From: Mesorhizobium sp. WSM3862
GTDB taxonomy: Bacteria; Pseudomonadota; Alphaproteobacteria; Rhizobiales; Rhizobiaceae
Direction: 5' to 3'
NCBI RefSeq assembly: GCF_002294985.1
Contig: NZ_NSGE01000001.1
Coordinates: forward strand, 558,001-622,000
Length of the DNA: 64,000 nt
Below the pieces are notes generated by a model. It was not told where the DNA came from. It worked only from the letters and a program-made list of their open reading frames with translations, and searched no databases. Of the stretch, positions 36,794-45,822 are shown in pieces. The stretch's first letter is position 1. Every line of letters begins with the position of its first letter. Both the position numbers and the translations under genes were made by a program.

Positions 36794-38563
36794 ATGGTCG
36801 ACGTCACACCCGCAGATGCCGTTCCCCCCGCCGAAGTCGGGGAAATGGAACTGTACCATCCGCACAGTTGGTGGACGAAATACGTCTTCTCGCAGGACGC
36901 CAAGGTCATAGCGATCCAGTATTCGGCAACGGCAACGGCGATCGGCTTTGTAGCGCTGTTCCTGTCCTGGCTGATGCGCCTGCAGCTCGGCTTCCCCGGC
37001 ACGTTCGATTTCATTACTCCGGAGGCCTACTACCAGTTCATCACCATGCACGGCATGATCATGGTGATCTACCTGCTCACCGCACTCTTCCTCGGCGGCT
37101 TCGGCAACTATCTCATCCCGCTGATGGTTGGCGCCCGCGACATGGTCTTCCCCTATGTCAACATGCTGAGCTACTGGGTCTACCTGTTGGCGGTGCTCGT
37201 TCTCGTCGCAAGCTTCTTTGCGCCCGGCGGACCGACCGGCGCCGGCTGGACGCTCTACCCGCCGCAGGCGATCATGACCGGCACGCCCGGTGGCCAGGAC
37301 TGGGGCATCATCCTGATGCTCTCTTCGCTCATCCTGTTCATCATCGGCTTCACCATGGGTGGCTTGAACTATGTTGTGACGGTGCTGCAGGGCCGCACGC
37401 GGGGTATGACCTTGATGCGCCTGCCGCTCACCGTATGGGGCATCTTCACCGCCACCGTCATGGCTCTGCTCGCCTTCCCGGCGCTGTTCGTTGCTTGTGT
37501 GATGATGCTGCTCGACCGCGCGCTCGGCACCTCCTTCTTCATGCCGGCGATCGTCGAGATGGGCCAACAGTTGCAGCACAGTGGCGGCAGCCCGATCCTG
37601 TTTCAGCATCTGTTCTGGTTCTTCGGCCATCCGGAAGTCTACATCGTGGCCCTGCCGGCCTTCGGCATCGTGTCCGACCTCATCAGCACGCACGCGCGCA
37701 AGAACATCTTCGGCTACCGAATGATGGTCTGGGCGATCATCGCCATCGGCGCGCTGAGCTTCGTGGTCTGGGCGCACCACATGTATGTCAGCGGCATGCA
37801 CCCCTATTTCGGCTTCTTCTTCGCCACGACGACGTTGATCATAGCCGTTCCGACCGCCATCAAGGTCTATAACTGGGTGCTGACCCTGTGGCGCGGCGAC
37901 ATCCATCTCTCGATACCAATGCTTTTCGCGCTCGCCTTCATCGTCACCTTCGTCAATGGCGGTTTGACGGGGCTGTTCCTCGGCAATGTCGTCGTCGACG
38001 TTCCCCTGTCGGACACGATGTTCGTCGTTGCCCATTTCCACATGGTGATGGGTGTCGCCCCGATCCTGGTGATCTTCGGCGCGATCTATCACTGGTATCC
38101 GAAGGTCACCGGACGGATGCTGGACGAGGCGCTCGGCCAGTTTCACTTCTGGGTCACCTTCCTCGGCGCCTACCTGATCTTCTTCCCCATGCACTATATC
38201 GGCCTGATTGGTGTACCGCGCCGCTACGCCGAACTGACAGACATGACGATCATGACGGAGTCGGCCCATCATCTGAATTCGTTCATCAGCATCATGGCCT
38301 TCTTGGTCGGCTTCGCCCAGATGGTGTTCCTGTTCAACCTGATCTGGAGCATTCGTCACGGCCGTGACGCCGGCGGCAATCCGTGGCGGGCAACGACGCT
38401 CGAGTGGCAGACGCCGCAGACGCCGCCGGCGCACGGCAATTTCGGCAAGGAACTGCCGATCGTCTATCGTTGGGCCTATGACTATAGCGTGCCGGGCGCG
38501 AAGGAGGATTTCATCCCGCAGAACGTGCCGGGCTCCTTCATCCCATCGAGGGAGCCGGCATGA
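36794..38563 (+). CDS. coxA: Cytochrome c oxidase subunit I
   Basis: 589 residues, the catalytic haem-copper subunit. Visible: the low-spin haem His in ITMHGMIMVIY, D-channel residues in GNYLIPLMVGARDMVFP, GHPEVYIVALP (CuB His and the E286-type glutamate), WAHHMYVSGM (CuB histidines), and DTMFVVAHFHMVMG (haem a3 and a ligands). The start at 36794 has GGGAGG upstream. This is an A-family oxidase by the GHPEV motif. The gene overlaps the next by 4 bases. Confidence 0.96.
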   Translation: MVDVTPADAVPPAEVGEMELYHPHSWWTKYVFSQDAKVIAIQYSATATAIGFVALFLSWLMRLQLGFPGTFDFITPEAYYQFITMHGMIMVIYLLTALFLGGFGNYLIPLMVGARDMVFPYVNMLSYWVYLLAVLVLVASFFAPGGPTGAGWTLYPPQAIMTGTPGGQDWGIILMLSSLILFIIGFTMGGLNYVVTVLQGRTRGMTLMRLPLTVWGIFTATVMALLAFPALFVACVMMLLDRALGTSFFMPAIVEMGQQLQHSGGSPILFQHLFWFFGHPEVYIVALPAFGIVSDLISTHARKNIFGYRMMVWAIIAIGALSFVVWAHHMYVSGMHPYFGFFFATTTLIIAVPTAIKVYNWVLTLWRGDIHLSIPMLFALAFIVTFVNGGLTGLFLGNVVVDVPLSDTMFVVAHFHMVMGVAPILVIFGAIYHWYPKVTGRMLDEALGQFHFWVTFLGAYLIFFPMHYIGLIGVPRRYAELTDMTIMTESAHHLNSFISIMAFLVGFAQMVFLFNLIWSIRHGRDAGGNPWRATTLEWQTPQTPPAHGNFGKELPIVYRWAYDYSVPGAKEDFIPQNVPGSFIPSREPA

Positions 38564-39264
38564 GCGTCATCCTGGTCTTCCTGCTGGTGATCGCCGGCTT
38601 TGCCGGATGGTGGCTTTCGCACCAGCGGCTGACCGCGAAGCCGTGGCTCGAGCAAGGCTTGGCCGGGGATTTCGTCGGCCTCGAGCGATCGGCCCTGCCC
38701 ACCGCCAAGATCGGCCTCGGTGTCTTCCTCGCGGTCGTCGGCTGTCTGTTTTCGCTGTTCACCAGCGCCTATTTCATGCGCATGGGTCTGCCGGACTGGC
38801 GGCCTCTGCCGCTGCCGCGCCTGCTCTGGCTGAACACCGGCGTGCTGGTGCTGAGCAGCGTCGCGCTGCAATGCGCCGTGATCGCGGCGCGCAGAGGCCA
38901 GACGGACATGGTCAGGCTCGGTCTTGCGACGGCCGGGCTGACCGCCCTCGCCTTCCTGATCGGCCAACTGATCGCGTGGCGGCAGCTGACCGATGACGGC
39001 TACCTGCTGGACTCCAACCCGGCCAACAGCTTCTTCTATCTGATCACCGCCATGCACGGCCTGCACATACTAGGCGGGCTGGTCGGCCTTGGCAGGACGA
39101 GCATCGGCGCCCGGACGGGCGCCCGGCCGCAACGGCTTCGCCTCGGGATCGAGCTCTGCGCGATGTACTGGCATTTCCTGCTTTTCGTCTGGCTCGGCAT
39201 CTTCGCCGTTCTGGCCGGCTGGGCGGCGACATTCGTGAGCATTTGCCAACGGCTGCTGACCTAG
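38560..39264 (+). CDS. Oxidase subunit III-like protein (first copy)
   Basis: 234 residues with about six membrane helices. The C-terminal half matches subunit III: FFYLITAMHGLHILGGLVGL and ELCAMYWHFLLFVWLGIF, which carries the H/W motif of the family. The N-terminal third diverges. Overlaps coxA by 4 bases (ATGA). A second subunit III gene follows directly, so this may be a paralogue specialised in assembly or a second stalk subunit. Confidence 0.85.
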   Translation: MSVILVFLLVIAGFAGWWLSHQRLTAKPWLEQGLAGDFVGLERSALPTAKIGLGVFLAVVGCLFSLFTSAYFMRMGLPDWRPLPLPRLLWLNTGVLVLSSVALQCAVIAARRGQTDMVRLGLATAGLTALAFLIGQLIAWRQLTDDGYLLDSNPANSFFYLITAMHGLHILGGLVGLGRTSIGARTGARPQRLRLGIELCAMYWHFLLFVWLGIFAVLAGWAATFVSICQRLLT

Positions 39265-39274
39265 GAGACTGGCG

Positions 39275-39994
39275 ATGGCCGAGACGACACTGACGGATAG
39301 CAGCCAGTTGGATCGCCCCCAGGGCTGGCGCGGGATTGCCGCCGACTGGGCCTCGGATCAGCGCGCGTTCAAGAACGTGTCCTGGGGCAAGGCCATGATG
39401 TGGATCTTCCTGCTCAGCGACACCTTCATCTTCGGCTGCTTCCTGCTCTCCTACATGACCGCCCGCATGTCGACGCGCGTGCCGTGGCCCAACCCAAGCA
39501 AGGTCTTCGCGCTGCACATCGGCGGGTCGGAGGTCCCGCTGATCCTGATCGCCATCATGACCTTCGTGCTGATCTCCAGCAGCGGCACCATGGCCATGGC
39601 GGTCAATTTCGGCTACCGCCGCGATCGCCGCAAAACCGCGATCCTGATGCTTTTGACCGCCGCGCTCGGCGCAACCTTCGTCGGCATGCAGGCCTTCGAA
39701 TGGACCAAGCTCATCACCGAAGGAGTGCGGCCCTGGGGCAATCCCTGGGGAGCCGCGCAATTCGGCTCATGCTTTTTCATGATCACCGGCTTCCACGGCA
39801 CGCACGTCACGATCGGGGTCATCTTCCTGATCATCGTGGCGCGAAAAGTCTGGCGCGGCGATTACGACATCGGGCGTCCAGGGTTTTTCACCAGTCGCCG
39901 GGGCCACTACGAGAATGTCGAGATCATGGGACTCTACTGGCACTTCGTCGACCTGGTCTGGGTGTTCATCTTCGCCTTCTTCTATCTTTGGTGA
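39275..39994 (+). CDS. coxC: Cytochrome c oxidase subunit III
   Basis: 239 residues, a classical short subunit III: MMWIFLLSDTFIFGCFLLSY, MQAFEWTKLITEG, FFMITGFHGTHVTIG, and ENVEIMGLYWHFVDLVWVFI at the C-terminus. About seven helices. Eleven bases separate it from the first subunit III-like gene. Subunit III stabilises the catalytic core. Confidence 0.93.
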   Translation: MAETTLTDSSQLDRPQGWRGIAADWASDQRAFKNVSWGKAMMWIFLLSDTFIFGCFLLSYMTARMSTRVPWPNPSKVFALHIGGSEVPLILIAIMTFVLISSSGTMAMAVNFGYRRDRRKTAILMLLTAALGATFVGMQAFEWTKLITEGVRPWGNPWGAAQFGSCFFMITGFHGTHVTIGVIFLIIVARKVWRGDYDIGRPGFFTSRRGHYENVEIMGLYWHFVDLVWVFIFAFFYLW

Positions 39995-40020
39995 GAGGCA
40001 GGCTTTGCTGAGAGGACGAA

Positions 40021-40413
40021 ATGGCTGAAGCAACCGCAAACGGTCTCGGACAACAGGCGCTGCACTCCACCCACGATGCGGCGACCGCCGGCAAATCGGA
40101 CACGCACCAGGAACACCCGATCAAGCTCTATCTGGTGGTCTGGGTGTGGCTGTTCATACTCAGCGCCTGCTCCTATATGGTCGACTATTTCGGCCTGCAC
40201 GGCTATCTCAGATGGTCGCTGATCCTGATCTTCATGATGCTCAAGGCAGGACTGATCGTGGCCGTCTTCATGCACATGGCCTGGGAACGGTTGGCGATGA
40301 TGTATGCGATCATCTTGCCGCCGATATTGGTGCTGGTCTTCGTGGCGATGATGGTCTTCGAGGCCGACTATACGCTGCTGACCCGTATCGCGTTTTTCGG
40401 GCCCGGCCCCTGA
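40021..40413 (+). CDS. Cytochrome c oxidase subunit IV-family protein
   Basis: 130 residues with three membrane helices (VVWVWLFILSACSYM, LILIFMMLKAGLIVAVFMHM and IILPPILVLVFVAMMVFE), matching the prokaryotic COX4 family. It closes the coxB-A-III-III-IV set. The N-terminal 30 residues are hydrophilic. Confidence 0.88.
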   Translation: MAEATANGLGQQALHSTHDAATAGKSDTHQEHPIKLYLVVWVWLFILSACSYMVDYFGLHGYLRWSLILIFMMLKAGLIVAVFMHMAWERLAMMYAIILPPILVLVFVAMMVFEADYTLLTRIAFFGPGP

Positions 40414-40524
40414 CGCGCGGTTTGGATAAACCGCAGCCTAATCAGCCCGAAATGGCCGGTGCCTCGAAACAACCGGCGGTTTGGTTTTGATATGCGTCGT
40501 GAACTCAAGCAAAGGACGCGGAAA

Positions 40525-40998
40525 ATGACGATAGCGAACAGACTGAGGAATTTCATAGACGGCAAGGGAATCCCGTACGACACCGTCGCGCATCATCGGA
40601 CTGCAACCAGCAGGCAGGCCGCCATTGCCGCCCACGTGCCCGGCAGCATGATGGCCAAGTCCGTGGTCGTTCACCACGAGCTCGGCTATGCGCTGGCCGT
40701 GGTCCCAAGCACCCACAGGATCGAACTCGCCAAGCTCCAGGACGTCATGGACAAGCGCCTCGGGCTCGCTTCCGAGGAAGAGGTGGTCTCGCTCTTCGAT
40801 GATTGCGATATCGGCGCCGTGCCGCCGATCGGCGCGGCCTATGACGTGCCGGTCATTTTGGACGAAAGCCTCGGCGATGCCGCCGAGATCTATTTCGAGG
40901 GCGGCGACCACAAGACCCTTGTGCATGTCAGCGGCAAGGATTTCCGCGACCTGACCACAGGCGCGCGTCGGGCACGCTTCAGCCACCCGGCCCTGTGA
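40525..40998 (+). CDS. YbaK/ProX-type aminoacyl-tRNA deacylase
   Basis: 157 residues from the ATG at 40525, which has AAGGA upstream. This family clears mischarged Ala/Cys from tRNA-Pro in trans. SMMAKSVVVHHELGYALAVV and AIPPIG-like VPPIGAAYDVPVILDESLG, plus IYFEGGDHKTLVHVSG, match it. It follows the oxidase set by about 110 bases. Its exact tRNA target is unknown. Confidence 0.85.
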   Translation: MTIANRLRNFIDGKGIPYDTVAHHRTATSRQAAIAAHVPGSMMAKSVVVHHELGYALAVVPSTHRIELAKLQDVMDKRLGLASEEEVVSLFDDCDIGAVPPIGAAYDVPVILDESLGDAAEIYFEGGDHKTLVHVSGKDFRDLTTGARRARFSHPAL

Positions 40999-41031
40999 GA
41001 GCACCGGCACTCCCGCCCGTGCTCGACAGGT

Positions 41032-41853
41032 CTACGAGTTCGCCGGTCTTGGGGCGGCCGGCGCTTCCACGACCTTGCGATACACGTGCCAGGTGGCATG
41101 GCCGAGGACTGGCAGCACAACCGCCAGCCCTGCGAACACCGGCAGTGAGCCGACGATCAGCCCAACGGCGACGATCAGTCCCCAGACGGCCATTACGATG
41201 GGGTTCGCCAGCACTACGCGTACGGAAGTGTGAATGGCTTCGTAGGCGCCGACATCGCGATCAAGCAGCAGCGGAAAAGCCACCACGGTGGTGCACAACA
41301 CGACCACGGCGAAGACGAATCCGATGGCGTGACCCAGCACGATCAGGGTCCAACCGCGCCCGGTGGCGAATATGTCAGCGATGAAACTGGACAGCGATGC
41401 CGGGGGCGCGGGACCGAACAGCTGCTCGTAGAAGATTTTGGCGGTCAAAAGCCAGGCGATGAAGATCGCGAACAGCATGATCCCGACCGCGGCGATGGCC
41501 GGCAGCGCCGGGGAGTTCCTGACCTCGAAGGCATGGCGCCAGGATGCATCGAGCCCGGCTTCCCGTCTGCGGCTGATCTCGTAAAGACCGATCGCCGCGA
41601 ATGGGCCGATCAGCGCAAAACCGGACACCAGCGGAAACAGCAGTGGCAGCGCGTTCGCTCCCGATGTCCAGGTAGCAAGCACCACGCCGACGAGCGGATA
41701 GATCATGCACAGAAACACGATATGCGAGGGTTTCACCATGAAATCGTCGACACCGCGCCTGAGCGCGTCGAAAAGATCGGAAAGGCCGATCTTTCTCACT
41801 CTGGTATGCTCGAGCGTTTCGCTAGCGCCTGCAATGACGTGAAAGCTTGCCAT
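41032..41853 (-). CDS. DUF2189 membrane protein
   Basis: 273 residues from the ATG at 41853, which has GGAGGA upstream. Five or six hydrophobic segments with VRKIGLSDLFDALRRGVDDF at the N-terminus and IGPFAAIGLYEISRRREAG in the middle, both typical of DUF2189, often encoded next to terminal oxidases. Convergent with the YbaK gene. Confidence 0.88.
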   Translation of the reverse strand: MASFHVIAGASETLEHTRVRKIGLSDLFDALRRGVDDFMVKPSHIVFLCMIYPLVGVVLATWTSGANALPLLFPLVSGFALIGPFAAIGLYEISRRREAGLDASWRHAFEVRNSPALPAIAAVGIMLFAIFIAWLLTAKIFYEQLFGPAPPASLSSFIADIFATGRGWTLIVLGHAIGFVFAVVVLCTTVVAFPLLLDRDVGAYEAIHTSVRVVLANPIVMAVWGLIVAVGLIVGSLPVFAGLAVVLPVLGHATWHVYRKVVEAPAAPRPANS

Positions 41854-42167
41854 GACCATTCCTCCAGACCAGGGTCCGGCAAGGTCGCGGATTCGCGGTG
41901 CTACCGCTCTGCATGGTTGGCCACGCAAAACCGCGACCTGCACCGGCAGCCAACATACTCCATTGCGCCCGGTTTGTCTCTTTTCATTGGAACGAGGGTG
42001 CGGTGGCCGGCCAGAGCTGCACGCTGGTTCCAGAGGTTTTTTTGCGGTATTCTTATACAGCTACAACGCAGCGCCCTCCGGGACGCGCAAGGAGGCTGGA
42101 TCACTTTGATTGGCCCGTGATCCTTTCCCTGTTTTCCGGGTCATGCGCCTGGTCGAAGGCGAACGTC
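41854..42167. other. Intergenic stretch, no supported gene
   Basis: About 314 bases. It probably carries the DUF2189 promoter. An 11-base match to the 16S rRNA 3' tail (ggctggatcac) near 42094-42104 looks coincidental. No tRNA or repeat found. Confidence 0.45.
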
Positions 42168-42248
42168 ATGGACACGCGAACGCTTCTCATACTCGGCCTC
42201 GGCATAGCCATTCTGTTGGTGCTGGGATTCTTTGCGCTGCCTGCATGA
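42168..42248 (+). CDS. 26-residue single-helix membrane peptide
   Basis: MDTRTLLILGLGIAILLVLG followed by FFALPA, a single hydrophobic helix. AAGGCG is 8 bases before the ATG. The size is like the tiny accessory subunits of terminal oxidases, and the oxidase cluster is close, but there is no other evidence for that role. Confidence 0.35.
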   Translation: MDTRTLLILGLGIAILLVLGFFALPA

Positions 42249-42337
42249 CAGGGCCGGCGGCGGCATTCCAGCAGCGTCATGCCGGCCGCCCTCGGTCGGA
42301 GCGAGCCGGCGCCACCGACGGGCCTGGAAGGGCCCGC

Positions 42338-42718
42338 TTACTTCGAAAACTGTTTCAGGTAAGCAATGACGTTGGCTACGTCCTGATCGTTCTTGAGGCC
42401 GGGAAACACCATCTTCGTCCCTTTGATCATGCCCCTGGGGTCTTGAAGATACTTCGTCAGCGTGGGCTCATCCCATTTGATGCCGGATTTTCCGGCCTCG
42501 ATCATAGCCGGGGAAAAGGTGAAACCGGGATGCGTGCCCGCCGTGCGCCCGATGACGCCGTGCAGAGACGGGCCGACCTTGTTCTGGTCCTGGTCTGCAA
42601 TGTGGCAGACCTTGCACTTGGTGAAGACCTTCTCGCCTGCGGCTGCATCCTGCGCCCGCGAAGGGCTTGCAATGAAGATCGTGGCCGCCGAGGCGATGAA
42701 AAGTGCGATTGCGCGCAT
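42338..42718 (-). CDS. Class I c-type cytochrome
   Basis: 126 residues: a signal peptide ending at PSRAQ, then a mature domain of about 105. The haem motif is CKVCH; the distal Met is in GTKMVFPGL. It resembles cytochrome c550/c2 and could donate electrons to the oxidase encoded upstream, though it is on the opposite strand. The longer open frame upstream of 42718 does not look like signal sequence. Confidence 0.93.
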   Translation of the reverse strand: MRAIALFIASAATIFIASPSRAQDAAAGEKVFTKCKVCHIADQDQNKVGPSLHGVIGRTAGTHPGFTFSPAMIEAGKSGIKWDEPTLTKYLQDPRGMIKGTKMVFPGLKNDQDVANVIAYLKQFSK

Positions 42719-42950
42719 GGCATTCCTCCCTGATCGATCGTCATCTGCGCCGGACGATCCGCACCACGCCAGCTGCGCTGGGGCGGCCTGCACGGTACAG
42801 CGGAACATCCGTGGTCCCACCAATGGAATTGCGGCATCTACATACCACAGTATCAAGCCAATGGGTAGAAACGGCAATTTGTGCAAAGGTGCACGTCGCC
42901 CAAGCTCCGCAGCGGTTCTGGCAGAACGACATGCATCAAAACACGGACCT

Positions 42951-42990
42951 AAAGCGCGTCGCCTGAGTCCGGCTCCTCGCGACGCGTTTT
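42951..42990. terminator. Hairpin with T-run, probable terminator
   Basis: aaagcgcgtcgc (42951-42962) pairs with gcgacgcgtttt (42979-42990) over a 16-base loop. Both flanks are A- and T-rich, so it can act in both directions. It lies between the secreted protein at 43008 and the cytochrome c promoter, and would end the former's minus-strand transcript. Confidence 0.5.
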
Positions 42991-43007
42991 AGGCCGTGTG
43001 CTGAGAG

Positions 43008-43511
43008 TCACGGCGGATCGGTATTGCAGCTTGCAGCCATCTGTCCGATCGCCTCGGACAGTCCGGCGAGTTCGAAATCGGCCTCGCCGCGTCCCGACAG
43101 CAGGCCGAAGCGCCATGACAGCAACAGCCGGCTCGCCGAAACCAGCCGCTTGATGCCATCGGCTCCGTCCCTGACCAGCATTTTACCGCGTGGGCCGACA
43201 GACCAGCTTTCATCGAACTTGCCGCCGCCATCAACCATGACCGACATGGTGATCTTGCGGCTGGCGGAGACTGAATCGTTGAGTTGCAGCCATTCGCTCC
43301 AACGCGGTTCGCCGTCCGGTCGACAGGCCAGCGTCAGCACCGGACTGTAGCCCAGCGCGCCGCCGCCGGTGATCAGCTTGTTGGTGGCGTATAGCGACGC
43401 AGTGACCTGGCCGTCGTTGCCGGCGTCGACGCGCCAGTTGCCGAGATCGGGTCCGGCCTCTGCCACACCGGCCGCGGCAAGCAAGAGCGCCGCGGTAACG
43501 ACCACGCCCCT
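43008..43511 (-). CDS. Secreted hypothetical protein (VasI-like domain)
   Basis: 167 residues from the Met at 43511; the frame begins at 43544. A signal peptide (MRGVVVTAALLLAAAGVAEA) is followed by a domain containing LTLACRPDGEPRWSEWLQL and KITMSVMVDGGGKFDESW. I recall similar patterns in proteins annotated VasI/TssT-like, but nothing else here points to a type VI system. Two cysteines (LAC, ASC) may form a disulfide. Confidence 0.6.
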   Translation of the reverse strand, partial: RGVVVTAALLLAAAGVAEAGPDLGNWRVDAGNDGQVTASLYATNKLITGGGALGYSPVLTLACRPDGEPRWSEWLQLNDSVSASRKITMSVMVDGGGKFDESWSVGPRGKMLVRDGADGIKRLVSASRLLLSWRFGLLSGRGEADFELAGLSEAIGQMAASCNTDPP

Positions 43512-43662
43512 CATCGTGAATGCCACACCCACCGACGCCTCCAAACGACCCTGCGCAATGTGATATCGAGCAGATAATCATCAATGTTCGGTATCGCCAG
43601 CAGCGTGCATTCATCTGAAGCGGGTGGTGTTGCCCCGCAGCAACAACAGAGAACATGAACGA

Positions 43663-43690
43663 AAAAGGCCGCCTCGTGGGCGGCCTTTCG
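43663..43690 (-). terminator. Rho-independent terminator of tig
   Basis: On the minus strand, aaaggccgcc pairs with ggcggccttt over a 4-base loop and is followed by TTTTT-like sequence. It lies 21 bases after the tig stop. Confidence 0.85.
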
Positions 43691-43710
43691 AAATCAGCTT
43701 ATCGCCGGTT

Positions 43711-45195
43711 TTACTCGGCGTCCTTGGCGGCCTTCTTCTTCGGCGCGGCCTTCTTCTTGGGCTCTTCCGCCTCACCGGCTGCTTCGCCGGCCTTGGCCTC
43801 GGCTTTCTTGGAGGAAGCCTTCTTCGCCGGCTTCGCCTTGCTGGCGCTCTCGGCCTCCTCGTCGTCCGCCATCAGCTCTTCCTTGCTGACCTTCACGTCC
43901 TCGACCGAAATCTGGCCCAGCAAATAGTCGACGACCTTTTCCTCGAACATCGGCGCGCGGAGCGAATTAATCGCCTCGGGGTTGCTGCGGTAGAACTCGA
44001 AAGCTTCCTGCTGCTGGTTGGCCGGGAAGCGGCGAACCTGCTCGAACAGGCCGCGCTGCAGTTCATCGTCCGACACGGTGACCCCGGCCTTCTCGCCGAT
44101 CTCGGCAAGAACCAAGCCGAGACGCACGCGACGTTCGGCCAGGCGCATATATTCGGCGCGCGCCTCTTCCTCCGTCGTTTCTTCGTCGGCAAAGGTACGG
44201 CCGGCGGCTTCGAGGTCGCGGTTGACCTGCGCCCAGATGTTGTTGAACTCGGCCTCGACGAGCTTCGACGGTGCCTCGAAGGAATAGGCGGCATCGAGCT
44301 GGTCGAGCAGCTGGCGCTTCACCTTCTGGCGGGTCATGGAACCGAACTGGTTCTCGATCTGGCCGCGCACGATCTCGCGCAGGCGCTCCAGCGATTCCAG
44401 GCCAAGGTTCTTGGCCGTCTCGTCATTGATCTCGAGCGCGCCGGGCTTGGCCACTTCCTTGACGGTGACGTCGAAGGTGGCTTCCTTGCCGGCCAGATGC
44501 GCTGCCTGGTAGTTCTCCGGGAAGGTCACGGTGACCTGCTTCTCATCGCCCGCCTTGGTGCCGACCAGTTGGTCCTCGAAGCCCGGGATGAACTCTTTCG
44601 AGCCCAGGACCAGCGGCTGGTCGGTGCCGGCGCCGCCGGCGAACGCATCGCCGCCGATCTTGCCGACATAATCGATGCTCACGCGATCGCCTTCGGCGGC
44701 CTTGCCCTCCTTGGGCTCGTAGCTGCGAGCCGATTCAGCGACCCGCTTCACCTGGTCGTCGACTTCCGATTCCGGCACGTCGTAAACCTGACGCGTCACC
44801 TTGATGTCGGAGAAATCCTTGACCTCGATGGCCGGGATGACCTCGTAATTGAGGCGGAACTCGAAGTCGGCGCCGCCGGCCAGGATCTTCTCCGCCTCCT
44901 TCTCGTCCTCGGTCATGATGACTTCAGGCTGCATGGCGGCCTTTTCGCCGCGGCCCGAGATGATCGAGCGGGTCGAGTCGTTGAGGATCTCGTTGACCAC
45001 CTCGGCCATGAACGACTTGCCGTACATCTTGCGCAGGTGCTGCACCGGCACCTTGCCCGGGCGGAAACCGTTGATCCGCACCTTGCCGCGGGCGTCGTTC
45101 AGCCGCGCCATCAGCTTGGCTTCCATGTCACCGGCCGGCACGGTGATCTTGATCTCGCGCTTGAGACCGGAGTTGAGCGTTTCGGTGACCTGCAT
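43711..45195 (-). CDS. tig: Trigger factor
   Basis: Ribosome-bound chaperone and prolyl isomerase. 494 residues with all three domains: N-terminal ribosome-binding domain with the signature [12 protein letters not shown]-type isomerase (about 160-250, [19 protein letters not shown]), and the helical C-terminal chaperone arms. A Lys/Ala/Glu-rich tail of about 45 residues ends the protein, as in other rhizobia. AAAGGTTTTAGG lies before the ATG. Confidence 0.97.
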   Translation of the reverse strand: MQVTETLNSGLKREIKITVPAGDMEAKLMARLNDARGKVRINGFRPGKVPVQHLRKMYGKSFMAEVVNEILNDSTRSIISGRGEKAAMQPEVIMTEDEKEAEKILAGGADFEFRLNYEVIPAIEVKDFSDIKVTRQVYDVPESEVDDQVKRVAESARSYEPKEGKAAEGDRVSIDYVGKIGGDAFAGGAGTDQPLVLGSKEFIPGFEDQLVGTKAGDEKQVTVTFPENYQAAHLAGKEATFDVTVKEVAKPGALEINDETAKNLGLESLERLREIVRGQIENQFGSMTRQKVKRQLLDQLDAAYSFEAPSKLVEAEFNNIWAQVNRDLEAAGRTFADEETTEEEARAEYMRLAERRVRLGLVLAEIGEKAGVTVSDDELQRGLFEQVRRFPANQQQEAFEFYRSNPEAINSLRAPMFEEKVVDYLLGQISVEDVKVSKEELMADDEEAESASKAKPAKKASSKKAEAKAGEAAGEAEEPKKKAAPKKKAAKDAE

Positions 45196-45537
45196 CCTAA
45201 AACCTTTGTTTTCACCAACGAGGCTGCCAAACGGTCCTTAGCCGTTCACAGCCTGCCGGTATAATCTTGCCGGAAATGGCTTTGGTACGGAACCTGGTGA
45301 TTTGACCGCCAATGCGGCTCAAACTCTCCTGAACTGCGCTTCCAAAATGTGAAGAAGTCTTTGTTTTTCCTACTTCTTCTTGCATTCGGCAGAAGCGGAT
45401 AGTCGCGTCCCGTCACATTCGACACGCCTTTTGTCACAGGCTAGGCTAATTTTCAACCATCTTCGCGATTACGAGAATGACGGTGACTTGGACCCCGACA
45501 TTGACAGAATGATGGCTACATGGGATTGCCGGGGAAC
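45196..45537. other. Divergent intergenic region between tig and tRNA-Leu
   Basis: 342 bases with no gene called. It must hold the tig and tRNA-Leu promoters. A TTGACA at 45501-45506 is a possible -35 for the tRNA, with only a weak -10 candidate 17 bases later. Confidence 0.4.
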
Positions 45538-45622
45538 GCGGATGTGGCGGAATTGGTAGACGCCCTGGATTTAGGTTCCAGTGCCGAAAGGCGTGGGGGT
45601 TCGAGTCCCTTCATCCGCACCA
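45538..45622 (+). tRNA. tRNA-Leu (TAG anticodon)
   Basis: Class II tRNA of 85 bases with a long variable arm. Acceptor gcggatg pairs with catccgc; anticodon stem ctgga/tccag with loop TTTAGGT, anticodon TAG; T arm gggggttcgagtccctt; discriminator A and encoded CCA. Confidence 0.96.
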
Positions 45623-45822
45623 CCCTTCGCCTGCGAGCTTCTGGTGGTAGGCCACCCTATGGTCGTCAGAGCGAAGGGTGTCCTCCGAACCTTTGCAAGG
45701 AAGGATCGGAGCCATCAACTCCTGGCGGCGCACGCAAAGGCTCGAGCAGACAACCCGCTTTTTCGTGTCCAATGCCCTTGAAATAGCCTGTCGACAGGTT
45801 CTTAGTCGCAGCAACAGGCAGG

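Noticed and set aside
36530..38434. Long minus-strand ORF (634 codons) opposite coxB/coxA.
   Set aside because: Mirror of the coding strand in GC-rich DNA. The product is low-complexity Asp/His/Arg-rich with no family pattern, while the plus strand has unmistakable oxidase motifs.
42094..42104. ggctggatcac, identical to part of the 16S rRNA 3' end.
   Set aside because: Eleven bases only, with no rRNA sequence on either side.
43008..43511. Type VI secretion component.
   Set aside because: Only a weak resemblance to VasI-like proteins; no other T6SS gene in the window.
43624..45264. Plus-strand ORF of 546 codons opposite tig; similar mirror ORFs at 5248-6738, 57855-59363 and 61318-62739.
   Set aside because: All are antisense to certain genes (tig, recJ, the NlpD-type gene, serS) and read as Arg/Gly/Leu-rich shadow sequence.
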